Origin: Harmonia axyridis
Lineage: Eukaryota; Arthropoda; Insecta; Coleoptera; Coccinellidae
NCBI RefSeq assembly: GCF_914767665.1
Contig: NC_059507.1
Location: 15,996,001 to 16,060,000 of the forward strand
DNA: 64,000 bases
Direction of reading: 5' to 3'
The position numbers were made by a program, and so were the translations under genes. Below are positions 8,864-19,230 of this stretch, one piece after another. The notes below the pieces were generated by a model. That model ran no database searches and was not told the DNA's origin. It was given only the letters and a program-made list of their open reading frames with translations. Numbering within the stretch: position 1 is the first letter of the stretch; each line of letters begins with the position of its first letter.

Positions 8864-11773
8864 TCAAGTTTTTTTTCTATTCAGTTTCGACTTATTCTCC
8901 ACATATACGTAGTCTCCATTTTTGAAATCATATTGTACTCTATTTTTGTCAACCAGTTTCTTATTGTACTCGTGATAACGTAAAGAATTCTTATATGCTA
9001 TTTCTTTGTCCTTTACTAAGTTACTTTTTCCAATTAGTTCCTCTGGAGCAATTGGATCTATTTTTCCACAAAGCAAATATTCTGGGCTATATCCAGTTAC
9101 AGAATGGTCAGTTCTATTGTATTCATCTATACATTCATCAGCTATTTTAGTCCATGCTCTATTTTTTGTCTCACTCTGTTTGCATCTTATTCTATTTACT
9201 AACGTCTGATTCAATCGTTCATTCAAACCATTTGAAAAGGGACAATCTACTGCTGTAAATATTAATTGTATATTTAAATTTTTCATATGCTGTCTAAATT
9301 TTTCAGAATTTATTCCTGGGTATTGGTCTGTCAATAATGTCTTAATTTGATGTTTATCTTGAATTTTATTAATTAATTTGATGAAGTCCTCAGTTGTCTG
9401 ATGTTTTGTAGTACTCGCAAATGCATACCGAGTAAAATGGTCGACTAAGAGATGAAGATATCTTTTTGAAGAGCGATTACCTGCAAATCCTCCAATTGTA
9501 TCTAATGACATTATCTCAAATGGTTCTTTTGCTGGACCTAGTTGTGACAAAAGACCATACTTCTGACCTACTCTCGTTTTATTCTTGCAACAGATATCAC
9601 ATTTTTTACAAACTTCTCTTGTCAGCGAATCCATATTTCTAATGTAATAAAACTTTCGGATTTTTCTTGTTATTTTACTAGCACAAATATGACCATAATT
9701 TTTGTGGATCCTTTTGATTAAATCTATACCAAAATCATTTGATAAAATAATTTTTTTGTTATTCTTTCGCAATTTGTAAAATATATTTTCTTGCATAACG
9801 GTATTTTTCATGTTTTCAATCATTTCACGAATACTATTTTGATCATTTTTTATTTCACTCAAAGTCACTAAATTTACTGTTCTTATATATTCGTCTATAT
9901 TTTCTGTATCTTCCAAAACTCGGTTTCGAGAAAGACAATCTGCTTCTACATTTCCCTTTCCCGGTTCGTATCTAATTTCGAAATCGAATTGCGAAAGGAA
10001 ATGGATCATATCACCCAACTCTTCATCTGGTCTTGTGCGAAACTCTTTTTCTTCTAAAGGCTTATGGTCAGTAACAACTAAGAACTTATGTCCTAATAGC
10101 CAATATTTCCAAAATTTTATTGCTTCCTTAATAGCAAGGCATTCTAAGAAAATGGCTTTTTTATTCTTCTGGTATTTGTTCAGTTTCTTTGAAAAATATG
10201 CTACGGGTTTAATCTCACCATTAATCTGCTTCTGTTTGAGGACAGCCCCCACTCCTTGAATACTGGCATCTGTATATATAGTTATATTGGCATTAGGGTC
10301 AAAAATTGCAAGCACCGGCTCAGAGCAAAGAATATCCTTAACTTTATTGAAAGCATCTTGGCAATCCAGAGACCAGTTGAATTTCACATCTTTCCTAAGT
10401 AGATTATGTAACGGTTCTAATAATCTAGCTGAATCTTTTATATATTTATGATAAAAATTCACTTTACCCAAAAATTGCCTTATCTTTTTTCGCGTGTCTG
10501 GAGGAGGAAAGTTCCTAATTGAAATTAAATTGTCATTGAGGGGTCGGACTGTATTGTTTCCCACAATATGTCCTAAATATTTAACTTCCTTTCTAGCAAA
10601 ATTGCATTTGATAAATTTCAATCTGAATCCTTCTTTACATATTGCTTCCAAAAGTTTCTCTAAATGCACTATGTGTAATTCAAATGTGATAGAAAATATT
10701 AGAATATCATCAATATAGTTCAAACAGAATAAACCAAGGTTATATTTTCTGATGATATTGCTCAAAATACGTTGAAATATCGCTGGTGATATTTTAAGAC
10801 CAAAAGGCAAACATCTCCATTGCCAATGACCATTTTGTGTCACAAAAGCAGTCTTGTATCTATCTTTAACACGAACAGGAATTGACCAAAACGCCGAATT
10901 TATATCTAAAGTAGTAAAAAACTTTGCATTCCGCGTCTTGCCCAAGATTTCATCGATCAATGGGAATGGTTGTGGTTCAGGAACTACTAATTTATTAAGT
11001 TCACGGAAGTCAACACATAATCTAGTCTTAGAACCTTCGTCTCTTTTATATGCCAATGTTACTGGCGCTGCAAAAGGTGAGGATGATTCTTCGATCAGAT
11101 TTGCCTTCAACAATTTCCCTATTTGAAATTCTATTTCTTTTTGATCCTCCATTGAGCATCTATATGGTTTTTTAGCAACAAATTTATGCTCCAGAAGTTT
11201 TATATGAGCTTCATTATTTTGAACTTGGCCAATGTCAAATTTATGTTTTGCAAAAATAGTATTAAATTTATTCAGTAATATTTCTACTTTATTCTTCTGA
11301 TTTTTATTTAAATGTTCTAATTTTGCTTCGAAAAGCTCTGTGGGTATTCCTTCATTGAAATTTATTGAGTAATCTTGGTTATCGATATTATTATAAAGTA
11401 ATTCTACTTTTTCCTCTTCATTCATCTCTAATCTCTGATAAATATTCAAATCATAATCTTGTTTCAATTGAAAATTTAAAATAGAATCTAATCCGAGTAG
11501 AATTTCATACTCGAAGTTATCATCATTAACTACAAAAAACACAATTTCTTTCTCAATATTATTGATTTTCATTTTTGTAGTAAGTTTTCCTGTAAAATTT
11601 GCCCTGCCATTGATTGTTCTGAATGTGTTTCTATCATCTTGGATGTGTAATCTCAACTTATCTGCTACTTTCGAATTCAGAAGAGTAACATTCGAGCCTG
11701 AATCATAAATTCCACAAAATTCACTATTGTTCAGAAACACCTTTAATTTAATCAATGGCAGCAGATCTAGTTT
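8864..11773 (-). CDS. Ty3/gypsy pol (protease, RT, RNase H, integrase)
   Basis: Domains in order: aspartic protease with YDSGSNVTLL at about residue 18 and the flap-side LLGLDS; RT with LCVDFRELNK, LPFGLKISPAIF and the catalytic YIDD at about 345; RNase H with TIYTDAS near 500; integrase HHCC finger near 675-715 (HKNYGH...CKKCDIC); and DDE core with LDTIG, TDQYPG and NERLNQ. There is no AUG; the frame is entered by -1 slippage from gag. The C-terminus is cut by an extra base in an A8 run near 8866-8873. In the neighbouring frame the integrase tail continues for about 45 codons to a natural stop near the polypurine tract. This copy therefore probably cannot act alone, but the damage is one base. 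Confidence 0.85.
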   Translation of the reverse strand, partial: KLDLLPLIKLKVFLNNSEFCGIYDSGSNVTLLNSKVADKLRLHIQDDRNTFRTINGRANFTGKLTTKMKINNIEKEIVFFVVNDDNFEYEILLGLDSILNFQLKQDYDLNIYQRLEMNEEEKVELLYNNIDNQDYSINFNEGIPTELFEAKLEHLNKNQKNKVEILLNKFNTIFAKHKFDIGQVQNNEAHIKLLEHKFVAKKPYRCSMEDQKEIEFQIGKLLKANLIEESSSPFAAPVTLAYKRDEGSKTRLCVDFRELNKLVVPEPQPFPLIDEILGKTRNAKFFTTLDINSAFWSIPVRVKDRYKTAFVTQNGHWQWRCLPFGLKISPAIFQRILSNIIRKYNLGLFCLNYIDDILIFSITFELHIVHLEKLLEAICKEGFRLKFIKCNFARKEVKYLGHIVGNNTVRPLNDNLISIRNFPPPDTRKKIRQFLGKVNFYHKYIKDSARLLEPLHNLLRKDVKFNWSLDCQDAFNKVKDILCSEPVLAIFDPNANITIYTDASIQGVGAVLKQKQINGEIKPVAYFSKKLNKYQKNKKAIFLECLAIKEAIKFWKYWLLGHKFLVVTDHKPLEEKEFRTRPDEELGDMIHFLSQFDFEIRYEPGKGNVEADCLSRNRVLEDTENIDEYIRTVNLVTLSEIKNDQNSIREMIENMKNTVMQENIFYKLRKNNKKIILSNDFGIDLIKRIHKNYGHICASKITRKIRKFYYIRNMDSLTREVCKKCDICCKNKTRVGQKYGLLSQLGPAKEPFEIMSLDTIGGFAGNRSSKRYLHLLVDHFTRYAFASTTKHQTTEDFIKLINKIQDKHQIKTLLTDQYPGINSEKFRQHMKNLNIQLIFTAVDCPFSNGLNERLNQTLVNRIRCKQSETKNRAWTKIADECIDEYNRTDHSVTGYSPEYLLCGKIDPIAPEELIGKSNLVKDKEIAYKNSLRYHEYNKKLVDKNRVQYDFKNGDYVYVENKSKLNRKKT

Positions 11774-12927
11774 TTTTGATTATATATAGTCTCATTCAAT
11801 GTATCCTGCACCCCAACATTGTTCACTGTTCTTATGTTACCAGACTTGTTGTCTTGTCTAGAATTATTATTTCTTATTTTTAGGCGACATAAAGCCTCTG
11901 GATGAAATCTGCCTGGATAACCATTCCTATCACAAAATGAGCATGGTTTCTTTTCATCTGAAGGTGTGAATGCTATAGGTTTTTTTTTTGAAGAAATTTG
12001 TTCAGTAGGTTTGTTCATTTTCGCATTTTTAGTTAAGCCTTCTAACTTTCGTAACTCACTCAATAATATCTCAAAAGTATTTACATCTGAACGGTTAATT
12101 CTTTCCTGTATAAAAATTGGCAAATTTGTTACAACCAAGTCAATTAATATATCTGTTGGGAAATTATTCCTAACATTTAACAAGAAACCTTGTTTTCGAA
12201 AAGCATAGTCAACTAAACTTCCACCTATATACCTGAATGAATATGCCTCTCTATACCTATGCCAACTTGTTTCACAAAAACTATCTAAAAAATTATTTTT
12301 CCAAGTTTCGAAACTATTGTCTAAACCTAGTAGAATTAATTTAGAAGCAAACCATCCCTTCGCTATTCCATCGAGAAACAAACGTAGAATCAGAATTTTG
12401 TCTGCATCAGCTTCTACTCCACACCGGGTACACTCCGTTTCAAATGTCCTAAACCATGAAGAGGCTAGCATATTCTTTCCATCAAAATTGTTCAGCACAA
12501 AATCATCCTTGATCTTCTTGAAATCCTTCTTGTTCTTGAAACCATTAATTTCGTCAGTCTTATTTGACACTTCTGCTACTTCTGGTTCAAATTTTGTTTT
12601 TACATATGCAGGTGAATAAGTCATTTGTAAATACTCATCTCTGAACATAACATCTCCTTCAACATCGAAATAAATCTGTTCTATTTCAGAAGGCAGTGGA
12701 ATAACACATGTACGGAATGCTCCTCTAGTTTTCATTGATTTTAAAATATTCTTCACCTTCTGAATAGCAAAGAGTTCCTGATGATCACATGGATTCTGTT
12801 TGTCTTCTGGTATTTCATAATATGCCTCTGTATCTGTAGTTTGGATCCACTTGAACTTGATTACATTTTTCTTGTTATCACTAGTTGATGTTTCAACAGC
12901 AACGCAAATTCTCATAGAAGTTGTCAT
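11767..12927 (-). CDS. Ty3/gypsy gag
   Basis: 386 residues and intact. There is a capsid-like region in the middle (FDGKNMLASSWFRTFE onward, with KGWFASKL and SFRYIGGSLVDYAF, typical of insect gypsy capsids). A single C-x2-C-x9-H-x4-C knuckle near the C-terminus (CSFCDRNGYPGRFHPEALC) probably binds the genomic RNA. The ATG is the first after the 5' LTR. It ends CAA AAA AAC TAG, so the stop directly follows a slippery heptamer that feeds pol. Confidence 0.8.
   Translation of the reverse strand: MTTSMRICVAVETSTSDNKKNVIKFKWIQTTDTEAYYEIPEDKQNPCDHQELFAIQKVKNILKSMKTRGAFRTCVIPLPSEIEQIYFDVEGDVMFRDEYLQMTYSPAYVKTKFEPEVAEVSNKTDEINGFKNKKDFKKIKDDFVLNNFDGKNMLASSWFRTFETECTRCGVEADADKILILRLFLDGIAKGWFASKLILLGLDNSFETWKNNFLDSFCETSWHRYREAYSFRYIGGSLVDYAFRKQGFLLNVRNNFPTDILIDLVVTNLPIFIQERINRSDVNTFEILLSELRKLEGLTKNAKMNKPTEQISSKKKPIAFTPSDEKKPCSFCDRNGYPGRFHPEALCRLKIRNNNSRQDNKSGNIRTVNNVGVQDTLNETIYNQKN
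11770..11776 (-). promoter_or_regulatory. -1 ribosomal frameshift site A AAA AAC between gag and pol
   Basis: In the gag frame the last codons are CAA AAA AAC TAG. A_AAA_AAC is a canonical X_XXY_YYZ slippery heptamer, and the pol frame is exactly -1 relative to gag. The stop codon immediately follows. I did not find an obvious strong downstream stem by eye. Confidence 0.75.
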
Positions 12928-13003
12928 TATAACCAGCTTATTTCAGAAGGTACAACTCAGCTTAGTTCTTCGAATTTCTCAATAATAGCTTGAGTTTTTG
13001 ATT

Positions 13004-13337
13004 TATAAGAAATCTTTTCTTATTCAGTCGGATAATAGACGATTTGATTTCATCAATCTGAAAAAATTTATTTTTTTAAATTCTAACGTGGAACATAATA
13101 TTTACAAACTCTTCTTATATAAATTCTAAATAACTAACCTGAAAAAATCAAAAACAATGCTATTAAACCAACGAAAAATGAATTTAAATTGAGAAAACTA
13201 TTTTATGACAATCTCAAAACGAATTTATAATAAGAACTGTCAATCCAAAGCTCTCTATAATTTCATATAACTACTAACATAGAATTAAAAGAAACACATT
13301 GAATTCCATAAAAAAAATATGGTATATTTATTTTACA
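13004..13337 (-). repeat. 5' LTR of the Ty3/gypsy element
   Basis: 334 bp and the partner of the left LTR. On the minus strand it begins TGTAAAAT directly next to the residual TA tract. It should hold the promoter and polyadenylation signals of the element, but I could not place them confidently. Confidence 0.85.
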
Positions 13338-13359
13338 TATATATATATAGGCATATATA

Positions 13360-15339
13360 TACAGGGTGTCCCGTAAAGACCACGTCAAATCGAGGCAGAA
13401 TGTAGATCAAAGGATAACCCACCTGCTATGACAAAATTCCTTCAATAAAAGTCTTACCGTTTTCGAGATATTTTTTTTTTTCGAAAATAATGAATTTTTG
13501 CCCCTTTCAATAGTTTTGCCCTTACGGTTGGTACAATTTTCCATCTTTCTGGTTAATTTTTTCAGTTAAATATTGCTGAAGAATGATTTTAACGTTTACA
13601 TTAAGAACATCCCCCGAAAATTTTAAAGGGGGGCTAAGAGAAATATTTTTGTTGGAAATTTTTGTAGTGGATTATTTTGTTCATGAAGTTTAGCCCATCG
13701 TAGTGGAAAAAAAATGTACCGAGCTACTGCTGCACATTACTCCAATAATTTGTCTATTTTATAGTGATTTCAAAGAGGTATCACACAAGTAATTTGTTAT
13801 TCGAAAAAAAAAAGAAATGGCTAATTTTATCCAAATGGGTACGTTTCTTACAAAATCAAGTTTGTCAATTCTGTTAAGAAATCTTCGATGTTGCATTACT
13901 TGGTGAACAATGGCAATTGTTTACTTGCGAAAATATTACTCGCATAATTATTCACCTCAACGAAATTCAATTTTGCCGGCAAATTTTGGAAAACATCATG
14001 CAGATCCAGATTTTTTTAATAAGATCATTTGGAGCGACGAGTCTTCCGGTACCAAGGATGGGTACATGAAGACCTAAATCCTCACCGATGGATTGGAAGA
14101 GAAGGTGAAATTTTGTGGCCTCCTCGTTCACCTGACCTAAATCCTATGGACTTTTAATATTGGGGCTGCCTAAAAGACAAAGTATACGCAACAACCATAC
14201 GTGATGAAGCCGAATTGCGGATGCGTTCTCTCAATTCGGCTTCATCACGTATGGGTGTTGCGTATACTTTGTGTTTTAGGCAGCCCCAATAATAAAAGTC
14301 CATAGGATTTAGGTCAGGTGAACGAGGAGGCCACAAAATTTCACCTTCTCTTCCAATCCACCGGTGGGGATAAGTTCTATTCAAATGTGCGGTATCTTCG
14401 AGTCCATAATGTGCTGGGCATCCATCATGTTGAAACCACAGACTACGGCACATCTTCCAATAAAATGGGCAGCTGGTTGGTTAAAAATTCCAAATAATTG
14501 TTTGCGTTCAGTGATGGCGGCAGTTCGATCGGGCCCAAAATTGCACCATTAAATATTCCAGTCCATAAATTGATGTTGAATCGATATTGTGATCTATCTT
14601 CTCTCACCTAATGTGGATTTATGATATTCCAGCTATGCAAATTGTGAAGATTTATGTACTTGTCGCTCCAAATGATCTTATTAAAAAAATCTGGATCTGC
14701 ATGATGTTTTCCAAAATTTGCCGGAAAAATTGAATTTCGTTGAGGTAAATAATTATGCGAGTAATATTTTCGCACGTAAACAATTGCCATTGTTCACTAA
14801 GTAATGCAACATCGAAGATTTCTTAACAGAATTGACAAACTTGATTTTGTCAGAAACGTACCCATTTGGATAAAAACAGCCATATCTTTTTTTTTTCGAA
14901 TAATAAATTACTTGTGTGATACCTGTCTGAAATCACTATAAAATAGACAATTTATTGGTGTAATGTGCAGCAGTAGCTCGGTACATTTTTTTTCCACTAC
15001 GATGGGCTAAACTTCATGAACAAAATAATCCACTACCAAAATTTCCAACAAAAATATTTCTCTTAGCCCCCCTTTAAAATTTTCGGGGGATGTTCTTAAT
15101 GTAAACGTTAAAATCATTCTTCAGCAATATTTAACTGAAAAAATTAACCAGAAAGATGGAAAATTGTACCAACCGTAAGGGCAAAACTATTGAAAGGGGC
15201 AAAAATTCATTATTTTCGAAAAAAAAAATATCTCGAAAACGGTAAGACTTTTATTATAGGAATTTTGTCATAGCAGGTGGGTTATCCTTTGATTTACATT
15301 CTGCCTCGGTTTGACGTGGTCTTTACGGGACACCCTGTA
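13360..15339. mobile_element. inverted dimer (foldback) of a Tc1/mariner-type element
   Basis: Both outer ends are TACAGGGTGTCCCGTAAAG..., and the arms are inverted copies that meet at a 16-base centre (14217-14232). The left arm is 857 bp and the right arm 1107 bp; the left has lost about 250 bp inside the transposase region. Each arm carries the N-side of the transposase pointing inwards. The unit is flanked by TA. Both termini are the same transposon end, and no opposite end is present. Confidence 0.8.
14154..14790 (-). pseudogene. Tc1/mariner DDE transposase remnant
   Basis: On the right arm, DFFNKIIWSD carries the first catalytic Asp, FQHDGCPAHY the second, and PPRSPDLNPMDFYYWG the region of the third, followed by RDEAELRERI. 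The stretch between the first two motifs is frameshifted. The last residues of the open frame run across the palindrome centre into the opposite arm and are not transposase. The left arm contains the same motifs on the plus strand in worse condition (IWSDES near 14027). Confidence 0.75.
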
Positions 15340-15861
15340 TATATTTGCTCGAGTAATCCGAAAGGAACCACATTTTGTGTGAAATAAAAAAAAAATATGT
15401 CAGCTAGCTGTATCTTGGTGGAAAAACCGTCAGCTGATACTTTGAAAGTTATTACGTAAAAGTTAAGCGGATGCATCTATTGCCCTGGTCAGCTTATGCA
15501 TTTAGCATAAGCTGACCAGGTTTTCCTCGAATAACTGCTAGCTGATTTATTCATTTATCACAGCAGTATATTAACAATCAGCTGAATACTTTTCATGTGG
15601 GAGAAAATGACGTATCTTCAATTATTCGGCATTACACACCATTATGATTGTTCAGATTAAATAAATATTTCGTATCAAGATTTTTGAAACGAATGAGTGC
15701 AAAATCAAATAATTCTAGATATATTTAAATAATTAATTATTTAATTAGTTTCGTTGAATTTAACTGGTACTCGATAAACAATATCTTTTATAAAAAAATA
15801 AAACAATATTTTTTATTCACTTCCACTCTCTGATTCATTATTAGAATCGCTGTCAGAGCTG
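15340..15861. other. inner remainder of the split foldback element
   Basis: No gene recognised. Several CAGCTG/GTCAGCTG words and a perfect 16-bp hairpin are present. On the minus strand, near 15814-15870, a short frame ends in an acidic Ser/Glu/Asn-rich tail (DSDSNNESESGSE) followed by an AATAAA-like signal. This could be chance or the end of a lost transposon gene. Confidence 0.35.
15484..15520. repeat. perfect 16-bp hairpin with 5-base loop
   Basis: CCTGGTCAGCTTATGC, loop ATTTA, then the exact reverse complement. It lies inside the split foldback element. Confidence 0.8.
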
Positions 15862-16114
15862 TCATTGAAAATTTAATAATTTTTTTTTCATGTTTGAGGC
15901 ACCAGCTGACGTATAATACACTATGCTATAGCCAGCTGATTGTATTTTTTCGTCTAGATTCTGGGTTAGCTACAATTTGACAAATTTTCAGTTGGGAGGA
16001 AATGATTGAATGTATTTTTTTTTCTTCGTGTTTGGGGGGCTGCAGCCGCTCTCCACCCCCAGCCGAGTCGTAGCTGACGTTCACGAGGCTTTTTATTACT
16101 ATTATCTGATGCAT
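15862..16114. repeat. right arm of the split foldback element
   Basis: The inverted partner of 4218-4468. It ends in GAGGCTTTTTATTACTATTATC followed by a short ATGCAT box shared with the left arm. A few substitutions and short indels separate the arms. Confidence 0.7.
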
Positions 16115-17208
16115 CTCACCAAGTTTCTCTCGAGAAGAAATAATCAACCAAATTTGCACCTGGCTCTCGGACTATTAGATTTTTCTCAGAATGCCTGTAA
16201 GAGCTTTGTATGAGACCTGCTCAAGAATATTTGCTGATGAGTTCCTGATCAGGATTAGATTTCAATCGATTCATTAAAGATTGATGGATAATTATAATAA
16301 TTTTTATTCAAAATAAACATAACAAATTACAGAGGTATTTATTTCGCGAAATATTCACCTGTGCGTAATTATAAATAAAAGTTTTTCTGAAAGCAAATAT
16401 TTAATGGTCTCTCTACTTTGCAAAAACCGAAGGTGAATGTTTATCTCTCTTTCAATAATTTTTCGAAAATAAGGTTGAGCATATTTTCGCTGGAAGGCAT
16501 TAAGACTTGCAGATAGGTGCTTTACAATTCTGAGAAGGTTGCTGTTTGACCGATGAAAGACTCTTGCGAACAAAGCAATTTCTACAAATAATGTCACTTC
16601 ATCATATCATCTTTCAACAATTTTTTTTTCACTGGTCAATTGGCATTTGGCACAAACTCTGGATTGAAAACTTGGGATAACTTCAAAACCTAATTTTGAC
16701 TTTACAGGCATTCTGCAAAAAGTTGAACTCTAATTTATTGTACATTTTTTGTGATTAAATTGTTTTTTCGGTTCGGTTTTGGGGTATGAGCTGTTTTTAC
16801 ATAATTTGATTTCAGTGAACGTTTCGAACTGCTGAGAATCATTGCACCTGGATAAATTCAAATCTGCATATTCGTATATCGCATATTCTTACGGGACCAA
16901 CCGGTAAAAAAATGTTCAATAAATGTGCCTTGTTCAATTCGACTAAATGAGCACCAGGATCAAATATTTATTTATTTATTCATTTATTTGTTGCACAAAA
17001 ATATACAATTATAACATATGTATTGTATATTGAAGTTATGAGCATTTTAGGTTCAGCTGCTTTTTTTGCACCTAAGTATACAACACTTGTATGTGCAAAA
17101 TCAGTTACCTAAATTAATGAAGAATTAACCCAGTTATAAATATTTTCTCCATTCATTCGATGCGGGTAGGTCATAAAAAGTCATAAAAGCTGTTCGGTAT
17201 TTGCCAAA
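16115..17208. other. no gene recognised
   Basis: AT-rich sequence. At 16967-17000 there is an ATTTATTTATTCATTTATTTGTTGCAC stretch, which could be the 3' tail of the minus-strand LINE that is interrupted just to the right, but I could not connect coding sequence across. Confidence 0.3.
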
Positions 17209-17752
17209 AGCATGTTTTGTCCGTGGATGATTTTTGAAAAACCTCTTTGTTTCGAAGATACAGGGCGAACAACATTTTTCATATTTTTTAAATTAATACT
17301 AGTTTAAATAAAAATGCGTACCGCACTGTGTTTACTAAGTAGGTACAATTCATTTTTAAATTTGTTTAACAACATTCCAATTACTAAAAAAGGCCAGTTT
17401 TTTGACTAAAAATTGATAAGTGCAGATGGTAAAGGAATACAGATTAAACACGGTTTTCATTTGAATTCGTTTTGTGATGTATTAGCAATTTTTAGTCAAA
17501 AAACTGGCCGTTTTTAGTAATTGGAATGTTGTTAAACAAATTTAAAAATAAATTGTACCTACTTAGTAAACACAGTGCGGTACGCATTTTTATTTAAACT
17601 ATTATTAATTTTAAAAATATGAAAAATGTTGTTCACCCTGTATCTTCGAAACAAAGAGGTTTTTCAAAAATCATCCAAGGACAAAACATGCTTAAAATAG
17701 TCCAAGGAACAACCCCCTGAATTTTTGCCGCATGTTTAGGAAACACCCTGTA
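17209..17752. mobile_element. foldback MITE copy A, inserted in a LINE
   Basis: Inverted arms of about 200 bp (CATGTTTTGTCC...AACAACATTCCAATTAC... and its complement) surround a 70-bp loop (17416-17485). The right end is GTTTAGGAAACACCCTGTA, followed by TA. It interrupts the C-terminal part of the Jockey-like RT. The left end lacks the outer terminus. A second copy is at 59.7 kb. Confidence 0.75.
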
Positions 17753-19230
17753 TATCTTAGAGGCTGTTTCGGTGTTTATGCCACGATTTTTGTATGTGAG
17801 AGACCTAAAGTGCTTTGATCTAGCAATTATTTCTTTCTTTTTCTTGTGGGAATGTGTTTTGAAGTTTATTTTATTATCAAGAGTAATTCCTAGGTACTTA
17901 ACATGTTGTGTTGGTTTTATATTCTGTTGGGGCATATTTATCCCTGGTGACATGTTTGATAGTTTGTGACCAAATAGTATAAGTTTGGATTTCTCCGGGT
18001 TTGGCAGGATTCTCCATTTTTTCATCCACATCATGATTTTGTCACAAAGATCTTGTACTTTTTTTATTGCTTCCAATAGGTTTCTGTTGTGTGCGATGAT
18101 TGCTGTATCATCGGCATACTGAAGGATATAGTTTTCGAGATCATGTTTTATCTCTAGGATGTCGTATACATAGATGTTGTATAATAGGGGCGATAATGGA
18201 GAGCCTTGCGGTACGCCTTGTTGGGGAGTAAATGGTAACGAGAGATATTTGTTAATCTTGACCATGATGCTTCTGCCTCTCAAAAAATCTTTTATTATTT
18301 TTTGTAGGTATATTAGAGCGTCTAGATGATGTAGCTTATACAGAAGACCCTCATGCCACACGCTATCAAATGCTTTTTGGATGTCCATGAATAGAGCTGC
18401 TGATTTGTGACCTTTCTTCATTGTGGTTTGGATGTTTGAGATAAGAGCTACTAGTGGATGGATGGTGGAGTGATTTTCTTTGAATCCAAATTGGTGATTG
18501 GGAATATTTTGAACAATTGTGTTCTGAAGACGATTATTAACTATTTTTTCAAATGTTTTTCCGATTATTGGAAGAAGGGTAATGGGCCTGTAGTTGGACA
18601 CTTGGTTGTGATCTGTTTCGTGTTTGTGGATTGTTACGATGATGCCTTTCTTCCATTCCACTGGAAAGTATCCCTTAGATAGACAGTAGTCATATATTTT
18701 CCGTATTTCATCATGAATTTTTGGGCTCAGTTGGCGTAAAATTTTTCGTGTTATATTGTCATATCCGGGTATGGTGTTTTTTCCCTGTAAGGCTTCTTCA
18801 TACTCTGTATCGGTTATTTCTGGGACTGTTTCTGTATTATTCTGCTTTTCAGCTGTTTTTCTGAGATTTTCTATTTTTGTTTTGAAATTTTGATCAGAGT
18901 TTATATTGTCTTTAGGCGTGAATGTTTCCTGATAGTATTCTCTGAATGCTGAGGCTATTTCTTCATCTGTGTTGTAGGTTCTTCCGTTTTTAGTTATTTG
19001 GCTCATTTTAACTTTTGGGTTGTATCTGGTCAGTTTCTTTATTTCTTGCCAGTAGTTTCTGCCTTTCATTTCATTAATCCTTTCACATGTTTCGATCCAC
19101 TTGTTCGATCTATATTCAGTAATGAGTTTGTGGATTTCTTTGTTGAGGTTGTTATAAAGTTTTTTCAAGTTGGCGTCGTTGTTTACTTTCAGTTCTCGGT
19201 AAAGTTGTTTTTTCTTCTTGATTTGGTTAA
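17753..19230 (-). pseudogene. Jockey-like LINE ORF2, reverse transcriptase part
   Basis: RT motifs in order: NYRPITLLPIIGKTFEKIV, HQFGFKENHSTI, FMDIQKAFDSVWH, QQGVPQGSPLSPLLYNIYV and YADDTAII, then the thumb region VKYLGITLDNKINF. The frame is open for about 490 codons until it runs into the MITE at SKIYR, where the original C-terminus is lost. Upstream it is out of frame with the endonuclease part by an indel near 19245-19260. This is an enzyme of target-primed retrotransposition, now inactive. Confidence 0.85.

Larger units (their letters stand above)
8368..13337 (-). mobile_element. young Ty3/gypsy LTR retrotransposon
   Basis: A complete element of about 5 kb on the minus strand: two LTRs, gag, pol with protease-RT-RNase H-integrase order, and a polypurine tract next to the 3' LTR. 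No env-like ORF is present. By eye the LTRs are identical except for one 7-bp indel, so insertion was recent. It sits in a TA tract (TATA on both sides). One frameshift in an A run damages the integrase C-terminus. I could not identify a standard tRNA primer site; the sequence after the 5' LTR reads AAATCAAAAACTCAAGC. Confidence 0.85.

Noticed and set aside
9006..12619. Several plus-strand frames of 60-100 codons across the LTR element
   Set aside because: All are antisense shadows of the gag and pol genes on the minus strand.
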